From: Marinibacterium anthonyi
GTDB lineage: Bacteria; Pseudomonadota; Alphaproteobacteria; Rhodobacterales; Rhodobacteraceae
Length of the DNA: 64,000 nt
Direction of reading: 5' to 3'
NCBI GenBank assembly: GCA_003217735.2
Contig: CP031589.1
Coordinates: 62,001-126,000, forward strand
The notes beneath the pieces are model-generated. The model searched no databases, was not told where the DNA came from, and was given only the letters and a program-made list of their open reading frames with translations. Positions within the stretch are counted from its first letter, which is position 1. Each line of letters starts with the position of its first letter. Below, one piece after another: positions 1 through 8,010 of this stretch. The translations under genes were made by a program, and so were the position numbers.

Positions 1-332
1 ACCGGGAAGCTCTGGGGCAGGGTGCCACGTCCATCGAACAGGATGTCGTAGATGCGCCCACCCAAGTTGGTGTTCCCGGCTGGTTGATACGCAACACCCA
101 TGGGGCAACGCCAGATTTGCAGTGGCGGCTCAACGGGCCAGGGCGTGATCCGCCGGATGAATTCGGCCCGGGCACGTGCGCACGGTTCGGAGGCCGGCCA
201 TCCACCTGAGAGGCAGAGGAGGATGGCGCAATCGATCGGGTAGGTTTGTGCCGCGGCTTTGGTGGCTGCGCCCGCGCCGGAAAGAGCTCCAATGACGGCT
301 ACAACAGCGAAACGAACAAGCAATCGACACAT
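1..332 (-). CDS. Small exported conserved protein of plasmid/mobile-element backbone (C-terminus cut by window edge)
   Basis: Reading frame from ATG at 332 runs off the left edge, giving 110 visible codons without a stop. It opens with a hydrophobic stretch (LLVRFAVVAVIGALSGAGA) that looks like a signal peptide cleaved near AAAQ-TY. The mature part begins YPIDCAILLCLSGGWP and has several cysteines plus the stretch RRITPWPVEPPLQIWRCP, a pattern I associate with small proteins carried by alphaproteobacterial plasmids and integrative elements. I cannot give a function. Its frame is separate from the styrene operon, and it fits with the backbone genes at the right end of the window. Confidence 0.65.
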   Translation of the reverse strand, partial: MCRLLVRFAVVAVIGALSGAGAATKAAAQTYPIDCAILLCLSGGWPASEPCARARAEFIRRITPWPVEPPLQIWRCPMGVAYQPAGNTNLGGRIYDILFDGRGTLPQSFP

Positions 333-439
333 GGTTCGGGCTCCTATCAGAAAGGACTCCGTCCCATCATGCGTCGGAAGTATAGTATTGTCACTCAAAA
401 TATAATTCATGTCTGCTCTGCAGCGGGGCAGTGATTGCA

Positions 440-694
440 CTAGCCGCGCATTGTCGGACCGCCCGCCATGAGCCTCTCCAAGAGATCCGTAACGGTGTCC
501 GTGTTCACGTCTTTCGCGCGCGCGAGGGTTTCAGGTGGAATCGGTGGAGCGACTTGCGCGGCTTCACGTTCCTGGCCGATCCAAAGGATCGACAGCTCGA
601 GCGTGTTCCAGAGGTAGACCCAGCCAACAGTTCGCTTTCCATCGGAGGCCAATAGGCGGGCGATAGCGGTTGCTTCTTCCTTGCCATACGTCAC
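440..694 (-). CDS. Hypothetical protein, 84 residues
   Basis: GTG start at 694 and TAG stop at 440. The protein is mixed and globular-looking (ASDGKRTVGWVYLWNTLELS, then LWIGQEREAAQVAPPIPPET and a charged helical tail). Amino-acid usage is plausible for a real small protein, and the other frames here are arginine/serine-rich as expected of shadows. No recognised domain, and no strong ribosome-binding site before the GTG. It lies between the exported protein at 1-332 and the styrene operon, so it is probably plasmid backbone. A chance frame is possible. Confidence 0.45.
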   Translation of the reverse strand: MTYGKEEATAIARLLASDGKRTVGWVYLWNTLELSILWIGQEREAAQVAPPIPPETLARAKDVNTDTVTDLLERLMAGGPTMRG

Positions 695-1036
695 TAGTTC
701 TTATGCTCCATACCCGGTTCTCAAGCGGGCGATTTCGTTCCTGCTTCAAGACCGAATGTAGGCTGGCTGAACCGGCTGGCGTATTGGGTTGATCAGAGAA
801 GGCGCGGAACTGGGGGCATTCGCCTATTCTGCCGAGCAATATTAAACACTACCTTACGGAAGTGGTGCTCAGAAATGGGCGGCACCGGAAATCCCAGCGC
901 CGCCCCTTGCCCGTCTACAGGGAGGATGTAGTGGGCAGGTAGTACACGGGCAGACCTTTCAGGGCTGTAACTTAAAGCTCTGAGTTAACGAAGAAAATAG
1001 AATCTCTATAGCTCTCGAGGGCATGGCTGCTTCCTG
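695..1036. other. Intergenic stretch without a recognisable gene
   Basis: This 342-bp stretch separates the backbone end from styD. Short frames exist on both strands but are arginine/serine-rich shadows. It holds the 3' flank of the styrene operon. I see no clear stem-plus-T-run terminator after styD and no insertion-sequence ends. Confidence 0.4.
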
Positions 1037-2440
1037 CTATGAAAATACAACTTGAATATCCGTATATTCGGCGAGACCTTCTTCGCCAAATTCAACGCCT
1101 ATCCCAGATGCCTTGACGCCGCCAAAGGGCGCGTTCGGCTGGATCGCACCGTGTTTGTTGATCCAAACCGACCCGCATTCCATGCGTGTGGCCAAGTCGC
1201 GGCCCCGCTCGATATCGGAGGTCCAGATCGACCCGCCCAACCCGTTCGGGGAATCGTTGGCCGCGGCGATGGCTTCATCGACGTCGGAATATCGGATCAC
1301 CGGAAGCGCCGGACCGAACTGCTCCTCGACCACGAGCGGGTCGTCCTGCGACAGGTCCGCAATGATCGTCGGCGGGAAAAACAGCCCCTCGCCAGGCGTG
1401 CCACCCAGCAGGACGCGGCCTCTGGATTTGGCGGCTTCGGTCAGGCGGTTGACCTTGTCGAACTGCATCTGGTTCTGGATCGGGCCCAGAATGCTCTGCT
1501 CGCTCATCCCGTCACCAACGGGGATATTGCGCGCGAAATCCACCAGCGCATCGCAGACCGCGTCATAGATGGACGTGTGCACATACAGGCGTTTCATGGC
1601 AGCGCAGGTCTGGCCGTTGTTGATGAACGCGCCCCAGAACAGGCCTTCGGCAATCGCCTTCGGATCGGCGTCGGGCAAGACGATGCCCGCATCATTACCG
1701 CCCAGTTCCAGCGTCAGCCGCTTCATGGTCTCAGCGGCGGATTGCATGACCTTCTGGCCGGTGGCGCAGGAGCCGGTGAACACGATCTTGCGGATGCCGT
1801 CATGGGCGGACATGGCCGCTCCGAGATTCACGTCCTTGTCATCGCCGGTCACCACATTGACGACGCCTTTGGGCAGAACCTCTTGCATGATTTCGACCAG
1901 CCGGATGGTCGAAAGCGGGGTGTTGGGCGAGGGCTTGACCACCACCGTGTTGCCGGTCCGCAGGGCCGGGATGATGTGCCAGATGGCGATCAAGACCGGG
2001 AAGTTCCACGGCGTGATCGACCCCACGACACCCAGCGGTTTGCGATGCAGTTCCACCCGGCCTTCGTTGTTGTCCTGAAGCGTCTTGACCGGCAGGGACA
2101 AGCCGGCGGTATACCCCGCCCAGGCCTGCGCGCCACCCATTTCCCAACGCGATCCCAGACCGTTCAGCGGCTTGCCCTGTTCCTTGGTGATCAGGACCGC
2201 AAGCTCCTCGGCATTGTCGCCAATCGCGCCCGCCAGTTTTTCGCAATAGGCCTGAAGCTCGGCGTCGGGCAGCTTTGACCATGTTTCGAAAGCGGTCTGC
2301 GCGGTGGCGACCGCCTTGTCCAGATCGGCGAGCGTATTATTCGGCGCATAGCCGGCCACCTCGCCCGTCGAAGGGTTCAGGATGGCAAAGAAAGCGCCGT
2401 CGGCTTCGCTTGGAAGCTCGGATGCAGGTGCCGTGGTCAT
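1037..2440 (-). CDS. styD: Phenylacetaldehyde dehydrogenase (aldehyde dehydrogenase family), last step of the styrene upper pathway
   Basis: An NAD(P)-dependent aldehyde dehydrogenase that should oxidise phenylacetaldehyde to phenylacetate in the cytoplasm. Visible family signatures are the TPWNFPV cofactor-binding stretch, TLELGGND (general-base Glu), NNGQTCAA (catalytic Cys) and EEQFGPALPV. The ATG at 2440 follows AAAGGAAAAAG and gives 467 residues beginning where the family similarity begins. An in-frame ATG at 2548 overlaps the stop of the upstream ethD gene as ATGA and would add 36 residues of AT-richer, non-conserved sequence, so the start is uncertain. Last gene of styA-ompW-styB-styC-ethD-styD. 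The specific substrate is inferred from that context. Confidence 0.85.
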   Translation of the reverse strand: MTTAPASELPSEADGAFFAILNPSTGEVAGYAPNNTLADLDKAVATAQTAFETWSKLPDAELQAYCEKLAGAIGDNAEELAVLITKEQGKPLNGLGSRWEMGGAQAWAGYTAGLSLPVKTLQDNNEGRVELHRKPLGVVGSITPWNFPVLIAIWHIIPALRTGNTVVVKPSPNTPLSTIRLVEIMQEVLPKGVVNVVTGDDKDVNLGAAMSAHDGIRKIVFTGSCATGQKVMQSAAETMKRLTLELGGNDAGIVLPDADPKAIAEGLFWGAFINNGQTCAAMKRLYVHTSIYDAVCDALVDFARNIPVGDGMSEQSILGPIQNQMQFDKVNRLTEAAKSRGRVLLGGTPGEGLFFPPTIIADLSQDDPLVVEEQFGPALPVIRYSDVDEAIAAANDSPNGLGGSIWTSDIERGRDLATRMECGSVWINKHGAIQPNAPFGGVKASGIGVEFGEEGLAEYTDIQVVFS

Positions 2441-2544
2441 TGGTCTTTTTCCTTTAATCAGGTTCGAGACGCCCGAGAGGACGCGGTTCAGAGGCCCGAC
2501 GCTATTGACTGACTTCTTATTTACTACATCGGAGTTCAGATCGG

Positions 2545-2865
2545 TCATGCGGCGACCTTTTGGGTGAGATCCACGCGATGATGATAAATTCGGCAACCTC
2601 CGGGTGAGTAGTTGGCCACGTCGCTTGCGACTTCCGCACCGACTTCTGAAAAAAGCGCGCGCTCCATTATTTCCGCTGATGAAAAGTAGCCACGAAAAAT
2701 GCAGAAGGGAGCGTCTGACCTGTCACTCATGGGAGTTGGGTAGGCCACTTCGTACGAGAGTAGGCCTGGCAACTGCTCGGCAAGCGGCAAATGACGAGTG
2801 GTGTAATAGGTGCGAAACTGTTCAGGGTCCGCCGGGGCGGGGTACTCGACGCAAAGACAGTGCAT
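2545..2865 (-). CDS. EthD-family protein embedded in the styrene operon
   Basis: A 106-residue EthD-type alpha+beta-barrel protein. It begins MHCLCVEYPAPADPEQFRTY, followed by the typical TRHLPLAEQLPGL-SYEV segment seen when EthD proteins form dimers around small hydrophobic ligands. ATG at 2865 lies 33 bp after styC. The TGA overlaps an in-frame ATG of styD, so translation may be coupled. EthD proteins often sit beside oxygenases and may act as small-molecule isomerases, lyases or binding proteins. A role in handling a styrene intermediate (epoxide or aldehyde) is inference. The canonical Pseudomonas sty operon has no such gene between styC and styD. Confidence 0.75.
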   Translation of the reverse strand: MHCLCVEYPAPADPEQFRTYYTTRHLPLAEQLPGLLSYEVAYPTPMSDRSDAPFCIFRGYFSSAEIMERALFSEVGAEVASDVANYSPGGCRIYHHRVDLTQKVAA

Positions 2866-2898
2866 AGGATGGCCTTTCGGTAAGTTCGGTGCCGCCGA

Positions 2899-3444
2899 TC
2901 AGGCGACACCTCTCGATGCTGCGTGATTGGATTGGCCAGACTGACGCGCTTTGGCGACGATGATTGCCTGCCGACCAATTGCCACCAGCGCAATCATGTT
3001 CAGGACGCCGAACACGTACGCGGGCGCAAGTCCGATGAAACTGAAAATGTTAGAAGGACCAATCGGCGTGTCGCCGAAGGCCAGCGCGCGGTTCGGCGAA
3101 AAGTTCGAGCCCCAGTAAAAGACCACATTGGACCAGCCGTCGAGCATGACGATCCAGCCCCAGATCTTGCCCCATTTTTCAGAGAAGTTCAGGTGTGGGA
3201 TGACGAAGGCGACGGCGATGGTCATCAGGCCGTTCAGGACGGGGCCGGTATGCGTGCCCCGCCAACCGTGTTCGGTGCCGGGGAGCTGGAATGACACGAA
3301 AAAGCCGGGCACGATCTCAAATCCGCCGAGCAGGTACATCCAATATCCCAGGCCGCCGACCAGCGCGGCGAAAATCATCAAGACGCCGTTCCCTGCCATC
3401 AGGTCGCGCAACGAAAGTTTCCAGGGTTCGAGTTGTTCAGTCAT
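2899..3444 (-). CDS. styC: Styrene oxide isomerase, membrane protein
   Basis: 181-residue membrane protein matching StyC throughout, with four hydrophobic helices. It should isomerise styrene oxide to phenylacetaldehyde in the inner membrane. Landmarks are GFEIVPGFFVSFQLPG, then THTGPVLNGLM, LDGWSNVVFY, GSNFSPNRAL and IFSFIGLAPAYVFGVL. His65, Asn71, Asp102 and Tyr110 here line up, with a constant offset of 7, with residues I recall as the heme-ligating His58 and pocket residues Asn64, Asp95 and Tyr103 of Pseudomonas StyC. ATG at 3444 follows GGGAGGAAAGACC. It lies 59 bp downstream of styB. The N- and C-terminal tails are slightly longer than in Pseudomonas. Confidence 0.93.
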   Translation of the reverse strand: MTEQLEPWKLSLRDLMAGNGVLMIFAALVGGLGYWMYLLGGFEIVPGFFVSFQLPGTEHGWRGTHTGPVLNGLMTIAVAFVIPHLNFSEKWGKIWGWIVMLDGWSNVVFYWGSNFSPNRALAFGDTPIGPSNIFSFIGLAPAYVFGVLNMIALVAIGRQAIIVAKARQSGQSNHAASRGVA

Positions 3445-3503
3445 TGGTCTTTCCTCCCTTGAGTTCAGGTGCGGACGTCACGTGCACCACGAAATTTCCG
3501 CGC

Positions 3504-4007
3504 TTACCCGGTGGCGGATTCATTGAAACGCATCAGCCCCCGGAAGCCGCCAGCGTGATAGACGAGCGGCGCTACACCCTTGACTTCCGCGCCCATGACG
3601 CGGCCGAAGATCACAGCATGGGTGCCGGAATTCACGATTTCGGAGACTTCGCATTCGAGCGCGGTGGCGCCGTTGAGCACGGGCAAGCCTAGTGCCGCGC
3701 CCGCGCTCCACAGCGCGGGCTCAAAGCGGTCGTCGCCTTGAAGGCCGCTGCGACCGGCAAAGGTTTCGGCCGCGGATTGATGCGCGTCAGTGAGGATGTT
3801 CACGGCGAAGGTTCCGGAATCGCGGATCATCTTGAAAGTGCCGGTACTGCGGTTGGTACAGGCCAGTACGGTCGCAGGCTGGGCGCAGACCGAGCACACT
3901 GCGGTCGCTGTGATCCCGCGGCGCTCGCCGTTCAGGCGGGTGGTAACAATATTCACCCCTGCCGCAAGTTCGCCGAGGGCCGCGCGGAACGTTTCGACAT
4001 CTACCAT
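3504..4007 (-). CDS. styB: Styrene monooxygenase, flavin reductase subunit
   Basis: 167-residue NADH:flavin reductase of the FMN-binding split-barrel family that supplies reduced FAD to StyA. The frame starts with ETFRAALGELAAGVNIVTT, the usual N-terminal helix and first strand. It continues with GITATAVCSVCAQPATVLAC and the NRSTGTF-MIRDSGTFAVNIL block, and ends with the H-AGGFRGL segment. The size is that of StyB. ATG at 4007 follows GGAAGGGAGCAAGCC. In Pseudomonas styA and styB are adjacent, but here an OmpW-type gene separates them. The identity as StyB rather than a generic reductase rests on the operon. Confidence 0.9.
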   Translation of the reverse strand: MVDVETFRAALGELAAGVNIVTTRLNGERRGITATAVCSVCAQPATVLACTNRSTGTFKMIRDSGTFAVNILTDAHQSAAETFAGRSGLQGDDRFEPALWSAGAALGLPVLNGATALECEVSEIVNSGTHAVIFGRVMGAEVKGVAPLVYHAGGFRGLMRFNESATG

Positions 4008-4064
4008 GGCTTGCTCCCTTCCTTTCCAAAGTTTTCTGCTTGAATGGACGCGGCATGACCGGTC

Positions 4065-4700
4065 TCAAAACCGCACCACGATGCCCGCGGTCGCGATCAG
4101 CGGATTTAGGGTGATGTCGGCCTCTGCGGGTGCTCCCCCAACGGTCCCGCGTGCCTTGGTTTCGAGCGGGATATATTTCAGGTCGATAAACCAGCCGGTC
4201 CTGTGTCCGAGCGGGCCCTCGACGCCCGCCTGCACGACCGGTGCGAAGGCGTTGTCGACGTCAAAGTCGCTGATTGCGCCGTCCTTGGTGTCGAAGATCA
4301 GCGTATAATTGATCCCGCCACCGACATAGGCCTCAAGGCCATTGCTGAATTTGGGGAAGTGATAGAGGCCGGTGAGCGTTGCCGGCCCATAAGTGACCTC
4401 CCCGAGGGCAAGGCCAGCGAGCGGACCGGTGCCGGTCAAGGCTGCGGTCGGTGGCACACCCACTGTGAGCTCCGCAGAAAACCGCTCCGAGAACCGATAC
4501 CCGATGCCGAATGTCGGCGTGACGTCGTCGCCTGTCGTGAAGCTCGCGCCCGGCACTGGAGCGCCTCCGAGCGAGATGTCCGCGCTCTCGTCCATCTGGA
4601 TATGGGACAACCCGAGCCGCAGCGACCAAGGGCCGCTCTCTTGCGCCTGGGCACAGGTTGCCGTTCCCGCAGCCAAGGCTGCCAAGCAAATCAGTTTCAT
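4065..4700 (-). CDS. OmpW-family outer-membrane protein of the styrene operon
   Basis: 211-residue predicted outer-membrane beta-barrel. An N-terminal signal peptide (hydrophobic to about residue 19, AQAQ cleavage region) is followed by alternating strands and a C-terminal aromatic residue (IVVRF), as expected for barrel assembly. The GIGYRFSERFSAELTVGVP and GLYHF-P-GLEAYVGGGINYT segments are typical of OmpW. OmpW proteins form narrow hydrophobic channels, and relatives such as AlkL aid hydrocarbon entry. It sits between styA and styB, so styrene uptake is the likely role by inference. It would fill the place of the Pseudomonas membrane protein StyE. Confidence 0.85.
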   Translation of the reverse strand: MKLICLAALAAGTATCAQAQESGPWSLRLGLSHIQMDESADISLGGAPVPGASFTTGDDVTPTFGIGYRFSERFSAELTVGVPPTAALTGTGPLAGLALGEVTYGPATLTGLYHFPKFSNGLEAYVGGGINYTLIFDTKDGAISDFDVDNAFAPVVQAGVEGPLGHRTGWFIDLKYIPLETKARGTVGGAPAEADITLNPLIATAGIVVRF

Positions 4701-4754
4701 ATTGTGTTCTCCCGTCAGGGTCCCGTGCAGCGCTGCCGCACGGGGGGTAACCGA

Positions 4755-6005
4755 CTATTCCGCGGCGAGCGCCTGTTGCGAGCGGGTCACCGCAGATCGT
4801 ACTCGCTCGGGGCTTGAGAAAATGTCCCACTGACGTTCGGGGTGATTGAAGCCTTCGGTGAAATCGTCGGTCAAGGACCGGCTTTGCGCCAAGCCACCGA
4901 TAAATTCCAATAGGGTAGGGTTGAGTGACGCGAGGTTTTCAAGCATGTAGTTCGTCCAACGCGTCGCGCTCATGACGCGGTCGTGTCTCCGGGCATCAAA
5001 TTTCTCGAGAAAGCGCTGGTCGAACACATCGTTTTCGACGATTTCCTCTCCAAGAATGACCGCTGCGTACGAGGCCATGTTGGCGCCTTGGCCCAACACC
5101 GGATCGACGACCGCATGGGTATCGCCTAGAGCGATCGCCAGCTTGCCGTTGGCCAGCTGCGTGTGGCTCTTCCGCACTGTTGGGGTGACGCCGCCTTGAA
5201 GGATATCCAGCGGCGAATTGGCCAGATCGAATTCTTCGGGATCGATGCGTTCGTAAAGCGTCGGGTAATGCGCTTTGATTTTTTCCAGCATGAGATCGAG
5301 GAACGCGCGGGGGTTTTCGTCGTATTTCGTCCGGGCCAGGATTTCCAGATCGCCGCCGATATGGTTTTCGAACACCAAAGCCTGGCACATGCCATTGAAC
5401 GACCAGGTCGGGATTTCGATCAGCTCACCCGCGCCGGGAGAGAAATACATGGTTACTGCGCGAGTTTCGGTCTCGGCGATGCCCTTGAAAAGGCCGACAC
5501 AGAGCATCCGTTGGGGGCGCTCGAATGGGGAATAGCGATCATCGCGTCCGAACATCTGTCCGATGGCACCCTTGCCGGTACAGACCACGGTCAGGTCATG
5601 TTGGTCGGAGATGGGTTCGATCTGATCGTGCTCGATCGGTCCGTAAATGACCTCCCCACCCAGATCCAGATAGTCCTGAAGCAATGCGGGTTGATAGATT
5701 CGGTAATCCACCGCACGGCTTGGTTGAACCAAGTCGCCATAGATGTGGATCGGCTCCGGTGTTCCGATGTAGTAGTAATGGCCGAAATAGCCGTATTCAC
5801 TCGACGGCCAGTGATTGCACCCAAGGGCATCTTCTCGCTCAACCGTCACGTGGTGGTGTGCCACCGTGTTCATCAAGCGCGAGCCTGCATAATCCGCAGG
5901 GGTACGGTCCGTGTATAGACGTGGCGTTATCCCATTTTGCAGCAGGTGAAGACCCAGTTGCAAGCCGGCAGTCCCCGCCCCGATGATGGCGATCTTCTTG
6001 GACAT
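4755..6005 (-). CDS. styA: Styrene monooxygenase, epoxidase subunit
   Basis: 416-residue FAD-dependent oxygenase closely resembling StyA along its whole length. The dinucleotide fold GAGTAG is at residues 9-14, followed by RLMNTVAHHHVTVEREDAL, EYGYFGHYYYIGTPEPI and SRAVDYRIYQP. The later FAD site GDTHAVVDPVLGQGANMASY is intact, as is the C-terminal NHPERQWDIFSSPERV block. It epoxidises styrene to styrene oxide using FADH2 from StyB and O2. ATG at 6005 follows TTTGGGAGGAATC. It is the first gene of the operon, divergent from a LysR regulator across a 102-bp gap. No frameshift or missing motif was seen. Confidence 0.95.
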   Translation of the reverse strand: MSKKIAIIGAGTAGLQLGLHLLQNGITPRLYTDRTPADYAGSRLMNTVAHHHVTVEREDALGCNHWPSSEYGYFGHYYYIGTPEPIHIYGDLVQPSRAVDYRIYQPALLQDYLDLGGEVIYGPIEHDQIEPISDQHDLTVVCTGKGAIGQMFGRDDRYSPFERPQRMLCVGLFKGIAETETRAVTMYFSPGAGELIEIPTWSFNGMCQALVFENHIGGDLEILARTKYDENPRAFLDLMLEKIKAHYPTLYERIDPEEFDLANSPLDILQGGVTPTVRKSHTQLANGKLAIALGDTHAVVDPVLGQGANMASYAAVILGEEIVENDVFDQRFLEKFDARRHDRVMSATRWTNYMLENLASLNPTLLEFIGGLAQSRSLTDDFTEGFNHPERQWDIFSSPERVRSAVTRSQQALAAE

Positions 6006-6107
6006 TGATTCCTCCCAAATTCTCCTCGAGACCGAAAATAAGTCGACGGGTCGGTCAAAGAAAGATAAATTATCGCATAGGACTTATCACAAATGGAATA
6101 AATCGAC
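6006..6107. promoter_or_regulatory. Divergent promoter region, styA operon / LysR regulator
   Basis: This 102-bp gap must hold the start sites of both the sty operon (minus) and the LysR gene (plus). It contains GATAA-A-TTATC at 6064-6074, an AT-rich palindrome of the size LysR proteins often bind, and next to it a GACCG-N2-CGGTC-like palindrome at 6045-6056. I could not assign -35 and -10 elements with confidence. LysR regulators normally bind such divergent gaps and control the neighbouring operon. Confidence 0.55.
6045..6056. promoter_or_regulatory. Candidate PaaR-type operator upstream of styA (one mismatch)
   Basis: GACGG-GT-CGGTC matches, with one mismatch, the GACCG-N2-CGGTC palindrome found at 7960-7971 and 19825-19836 upstream of paa operons. 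It sits about 40 bp before the styA start. If functional, it would place styrene oxidation under the same phenylacetyl-CoA-responsive repressor as the lower pathway. This is pattern matching only. Confidence 0.35.
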
Positions 6108-6986
6108 ATGAGCGATCGGCTCCAAGCCTACGAGATCTTTGCGGAACTTATGGATCGCAAGAGCTTTTCCGAGACTTCGCGTGCTCTGAATGTGCCGCAA
6201 GCCACGGTCAGCAAACAGATCGCATCGCTCGAAGCAGCATTGGGTGTGCAGCTCTTCATCCGATCGACCAGACGAATCAGCCCGACAAGTGAGGCAGAGG
6301 AGTTGATTCCCCATGTACGGCACATGCTCGATGCCCGGGCGGAAGTTGTGCGCGTCGCTCGCGGGGAGTTGCCGCGAATTTCTGGCAATATGCGATTGGC
6401 AGCGCCTCATTCCTACGGTCGGCGCGTACTACTTCCTCTTTTGGCGGAATTCATGGACCAGTACCCCGAACTCGTCGTCGATGTTGCGCTTCACCGCAGC
6501 CCCCCCGACCTTCTCGATGCGAAACTCGACCTCGCTATCAGCGGAACCGTCATGCCGGATGGGCCGTACCGCCAGAGGGTCCTGAGCACGCATCGCTGGA
6601 TCGTTGCGGGCGCGCCGTCCTATCTGGAGCAGCATGGTCGTCCGTCCATACCTCTTGATCTTGAGCAGCACTGGCTGGTGGTACCCCGGGTTTACCCATC
6701 GGACGTCCTCACTTTCGATTCTGAAGATGGCCGTCAATCGATCAGCGTTCGGTCACGGCTTCGCGTCAACGACGTTGATTTTGCCGAAGGTGCCGCGTGG
6801 CAGAACACCGGACTTGCCATCTTGCCAGACTGGATGGTCGGGCATAGGTCAGCCTTGGAGCCGGTCCTTTCGGACTATGTCCTTGCTCCGATCCCAATCC
6901 GGCTGGTTTTTCCAGATGCCAAGATCATTCCTCGGCGAGTGCGGGCTCTTATTGAATTCTTAGTGCTTCGCGCAAGCCGAATGTAG
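6108..6986 (+). CDS. LysR-family regulator divergent from the styrene operon
   Basis: 292-residue LysR-type regulator. The N-terminal winged helix-turn-helix is visible (FAELMDRKSFSETSRALN, then PQATVSKQIASLEAALGVQLF), followed by RSTRRISPT and a two-lobe effector-binding domain (RLAAPHSYGRRVLLPLLAEF, DLAISGTVMPDGPY). ATG at 6108. Transcribed away from styA, so it is the likely activator of the sty operon. Canonical Pseudomonas sty clusters are instead controlled by the sensor-kinase/regulator pair StyS-StyR, and no such pair is present here. The inducer is unknown. Confidence 0.88.
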   Translation: MSDRLQAYEIFAELMDRKSFSETSRALNVPQATVSKQIASLEAALGVQLFIRSTRRISPTSEAEELIPHVRHMLDARAEVVRVARGELPRISGNMRLAAPHSYGRRVLLPLLAEFMDQYPELVVDVALHRSPPDLLDAKLDLAISGTVMPDGPYRQRVLSTHRWIVAGAPSYLEQHGRPSIPLDLEQHWLVVPRVYPSDVLTFDSEDGRQSISVRSRLRVNDVDFAEGAAWQNTGLAILPDWMVGHRSALEPVLSDYVLAPIPIRLVFPDAKIIPRRVRALIEFLVLRASRM

Positions 6987-7013
6987 TGTCGAACCAGAGC
7001 TCATGTTTGCGAA

Positions 7014-7871
7014 ATGAATGACGTTATGAACCGTAGTAACCTACCGATCTTCGAAGTCTCGCCACGTGCGACAGATTTTATCGTGACTATCTATGGTGAC
7101 GTTGTTGAGCCGCGCGGCGGCATTCTCTGGATGGGTACCCTCATTGACTGTTGCGCCCAGCACGGCATCAGCGAGAGCCTTGTACGCACTGCTGTATCCA
7201 GGCTCGTGGGCCTGGGACGGTTGCAGGGCGAACGCATTGGGCGGAAGAGCTACTACAGGCTTTCCCGCGCCGCCCGTGACGAATTCCGCGATGCGGCGCG
7301 CATCTTGTTCGCACCACCGCCGGAGCCTTCAGGGTGGCTTCTTGCGCTTAGCTGCGACGGACGCGATCTCAATTGGCCACGAGGGTGGGCACGCTTGGCC
7401 CCGGGGGTCGGGCTGGGTCCTGACAGACCCGATCTGGCGAGGCCTTCCGGAGTTTTGTTTTGCGCACATGCGCTAGAGCGCTCCGGGTTGGAGGAAGTCG
7501 CGGGGCAAAACTGGGATCTCATGAAGGTCGCCGCACGCTATCAAGCATTTACGGAAAGATTTGCTCCTTTTGTCGATTTCGATTTCGGTGGTTTGAGTGA
7601 ACGCGAAGCGCTTGCCATAAGGCTTCGCCTGGTGGACGATTTTCGTCATGCAGCACTGGCCGATCCACGTTTGCCGCCGGAAGCGCTGCCGACGAAGTGG
7701 CCTGCAACGGCGGCGCGACATCTTTTTGGGGTGCTGTACCTCGCCTTGTCGCCGGCCTCTGACCGGTACATCGGACGACACTTCGCGAATTCCGAGGGTC
7801 TGTTGGATCAAGGCTCAGAGGCGACGCTGCGCCGAACCGAGACGCTGAAACGGTCTTTGCCCCAGCCTTGA
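7014..7871 (+). CDS. paaX: PaaX-family transcriptional repressor of phenylacetate degradation
   Basis: 285-residue PaaX-type regulator with the N-terminal winged-helix region (FIVTIYGDVVEPRGGILWMG, then SLVRTAVSRLVGLGRLQGER and GRKSYYRLS) and the longer C-terminal ligand domain of the family (RYQAFTERFAPF, DDFRHAALADPRLP). PaaX proteins repress paa promoters and are released by phenylacetyl-CoA. In Pseudomonas sp. Y2 PaaX also controls the styrene genes. It lies 27 bp after the LysR gene and upstream of the thiolase and paaABCDE operon. A TetR-type PaaR is encoded in the same island, so two repressors are present. The ribosome-binding site is weak. Confidence 0.9.
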   Translation: MNDVMNRSNLPIFEVSPRATDFIVTIYGDVVEPRGGILWMGTLIDCCAQHGISESLVRTAVSRLVGLGRLQGERIGRKSYYRLSRAARDEFRDAARILFAPPPEPSGWLLALSCDGRDLNWPRGWARLAPGVGLGPDRPDLARPSGVLFCAHALERSGLEEVAGQNWDLMKVAARYQAFTERFAPFVDFDFGGLSEREALAIRLRLVDDFRHAALADPRLPPEALPTKWPATAARHLFGVLYLALSPASDRYIGRHFANSEGLLDQGSEATLRRTETLKRSLPQP

Positions 7872-7927
7872 CCGCTGCGTCTGACTTGACCCCACAATAA
7901 AGCATCACACTTTTTTGAGATTTTGAC

Positions 7928-7971
7928 TTAACGAGTGATCCTTTTGGGTCTATATAAGTGACCGAACGGTC
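7928..7971 (+). promoter_or_regulatory. Candidate promoter and PaaR-type operator of the thiolase-paaABCDE operon
   Basis: TTAACG (7928-7933), a 17-bp spacer and TATATA (7951-7956) form a plausible sigma-70 promoter. A perfect interrupted palindrome GACCG-AA-CGGTC lies at 7960-7971, overlapping the expected transcription start, a good position for repression. The same palindrome occurs in the paaG/paaN divergent promoter. Assignment to PaaR is inferred from that shared occurrence and the nearby TetR-family gene. Confidence 0.5.
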
Positions 7972-8010
7972 GGTGAAACGATTCGCCGGCTGCGGGAGGA
8001 GGAAACATTG

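Noticed and set aside
2441-2548. N-terminal extension of StyD from the ATG at 2548 that overlaps the ethD stop
   Set aside because: The 36 extra residues are AT-richer and not like the family, and the ATG at 2440 has a better ribosome-binding site. Kept as an alternative start only.
2545-2865. EthD-type protein as a possible CatC muconolactone isomerase
   Set aside because: Similar fold class and size, but the sequence has EthD features and it lies in the styrene operon, far from catA and catB.
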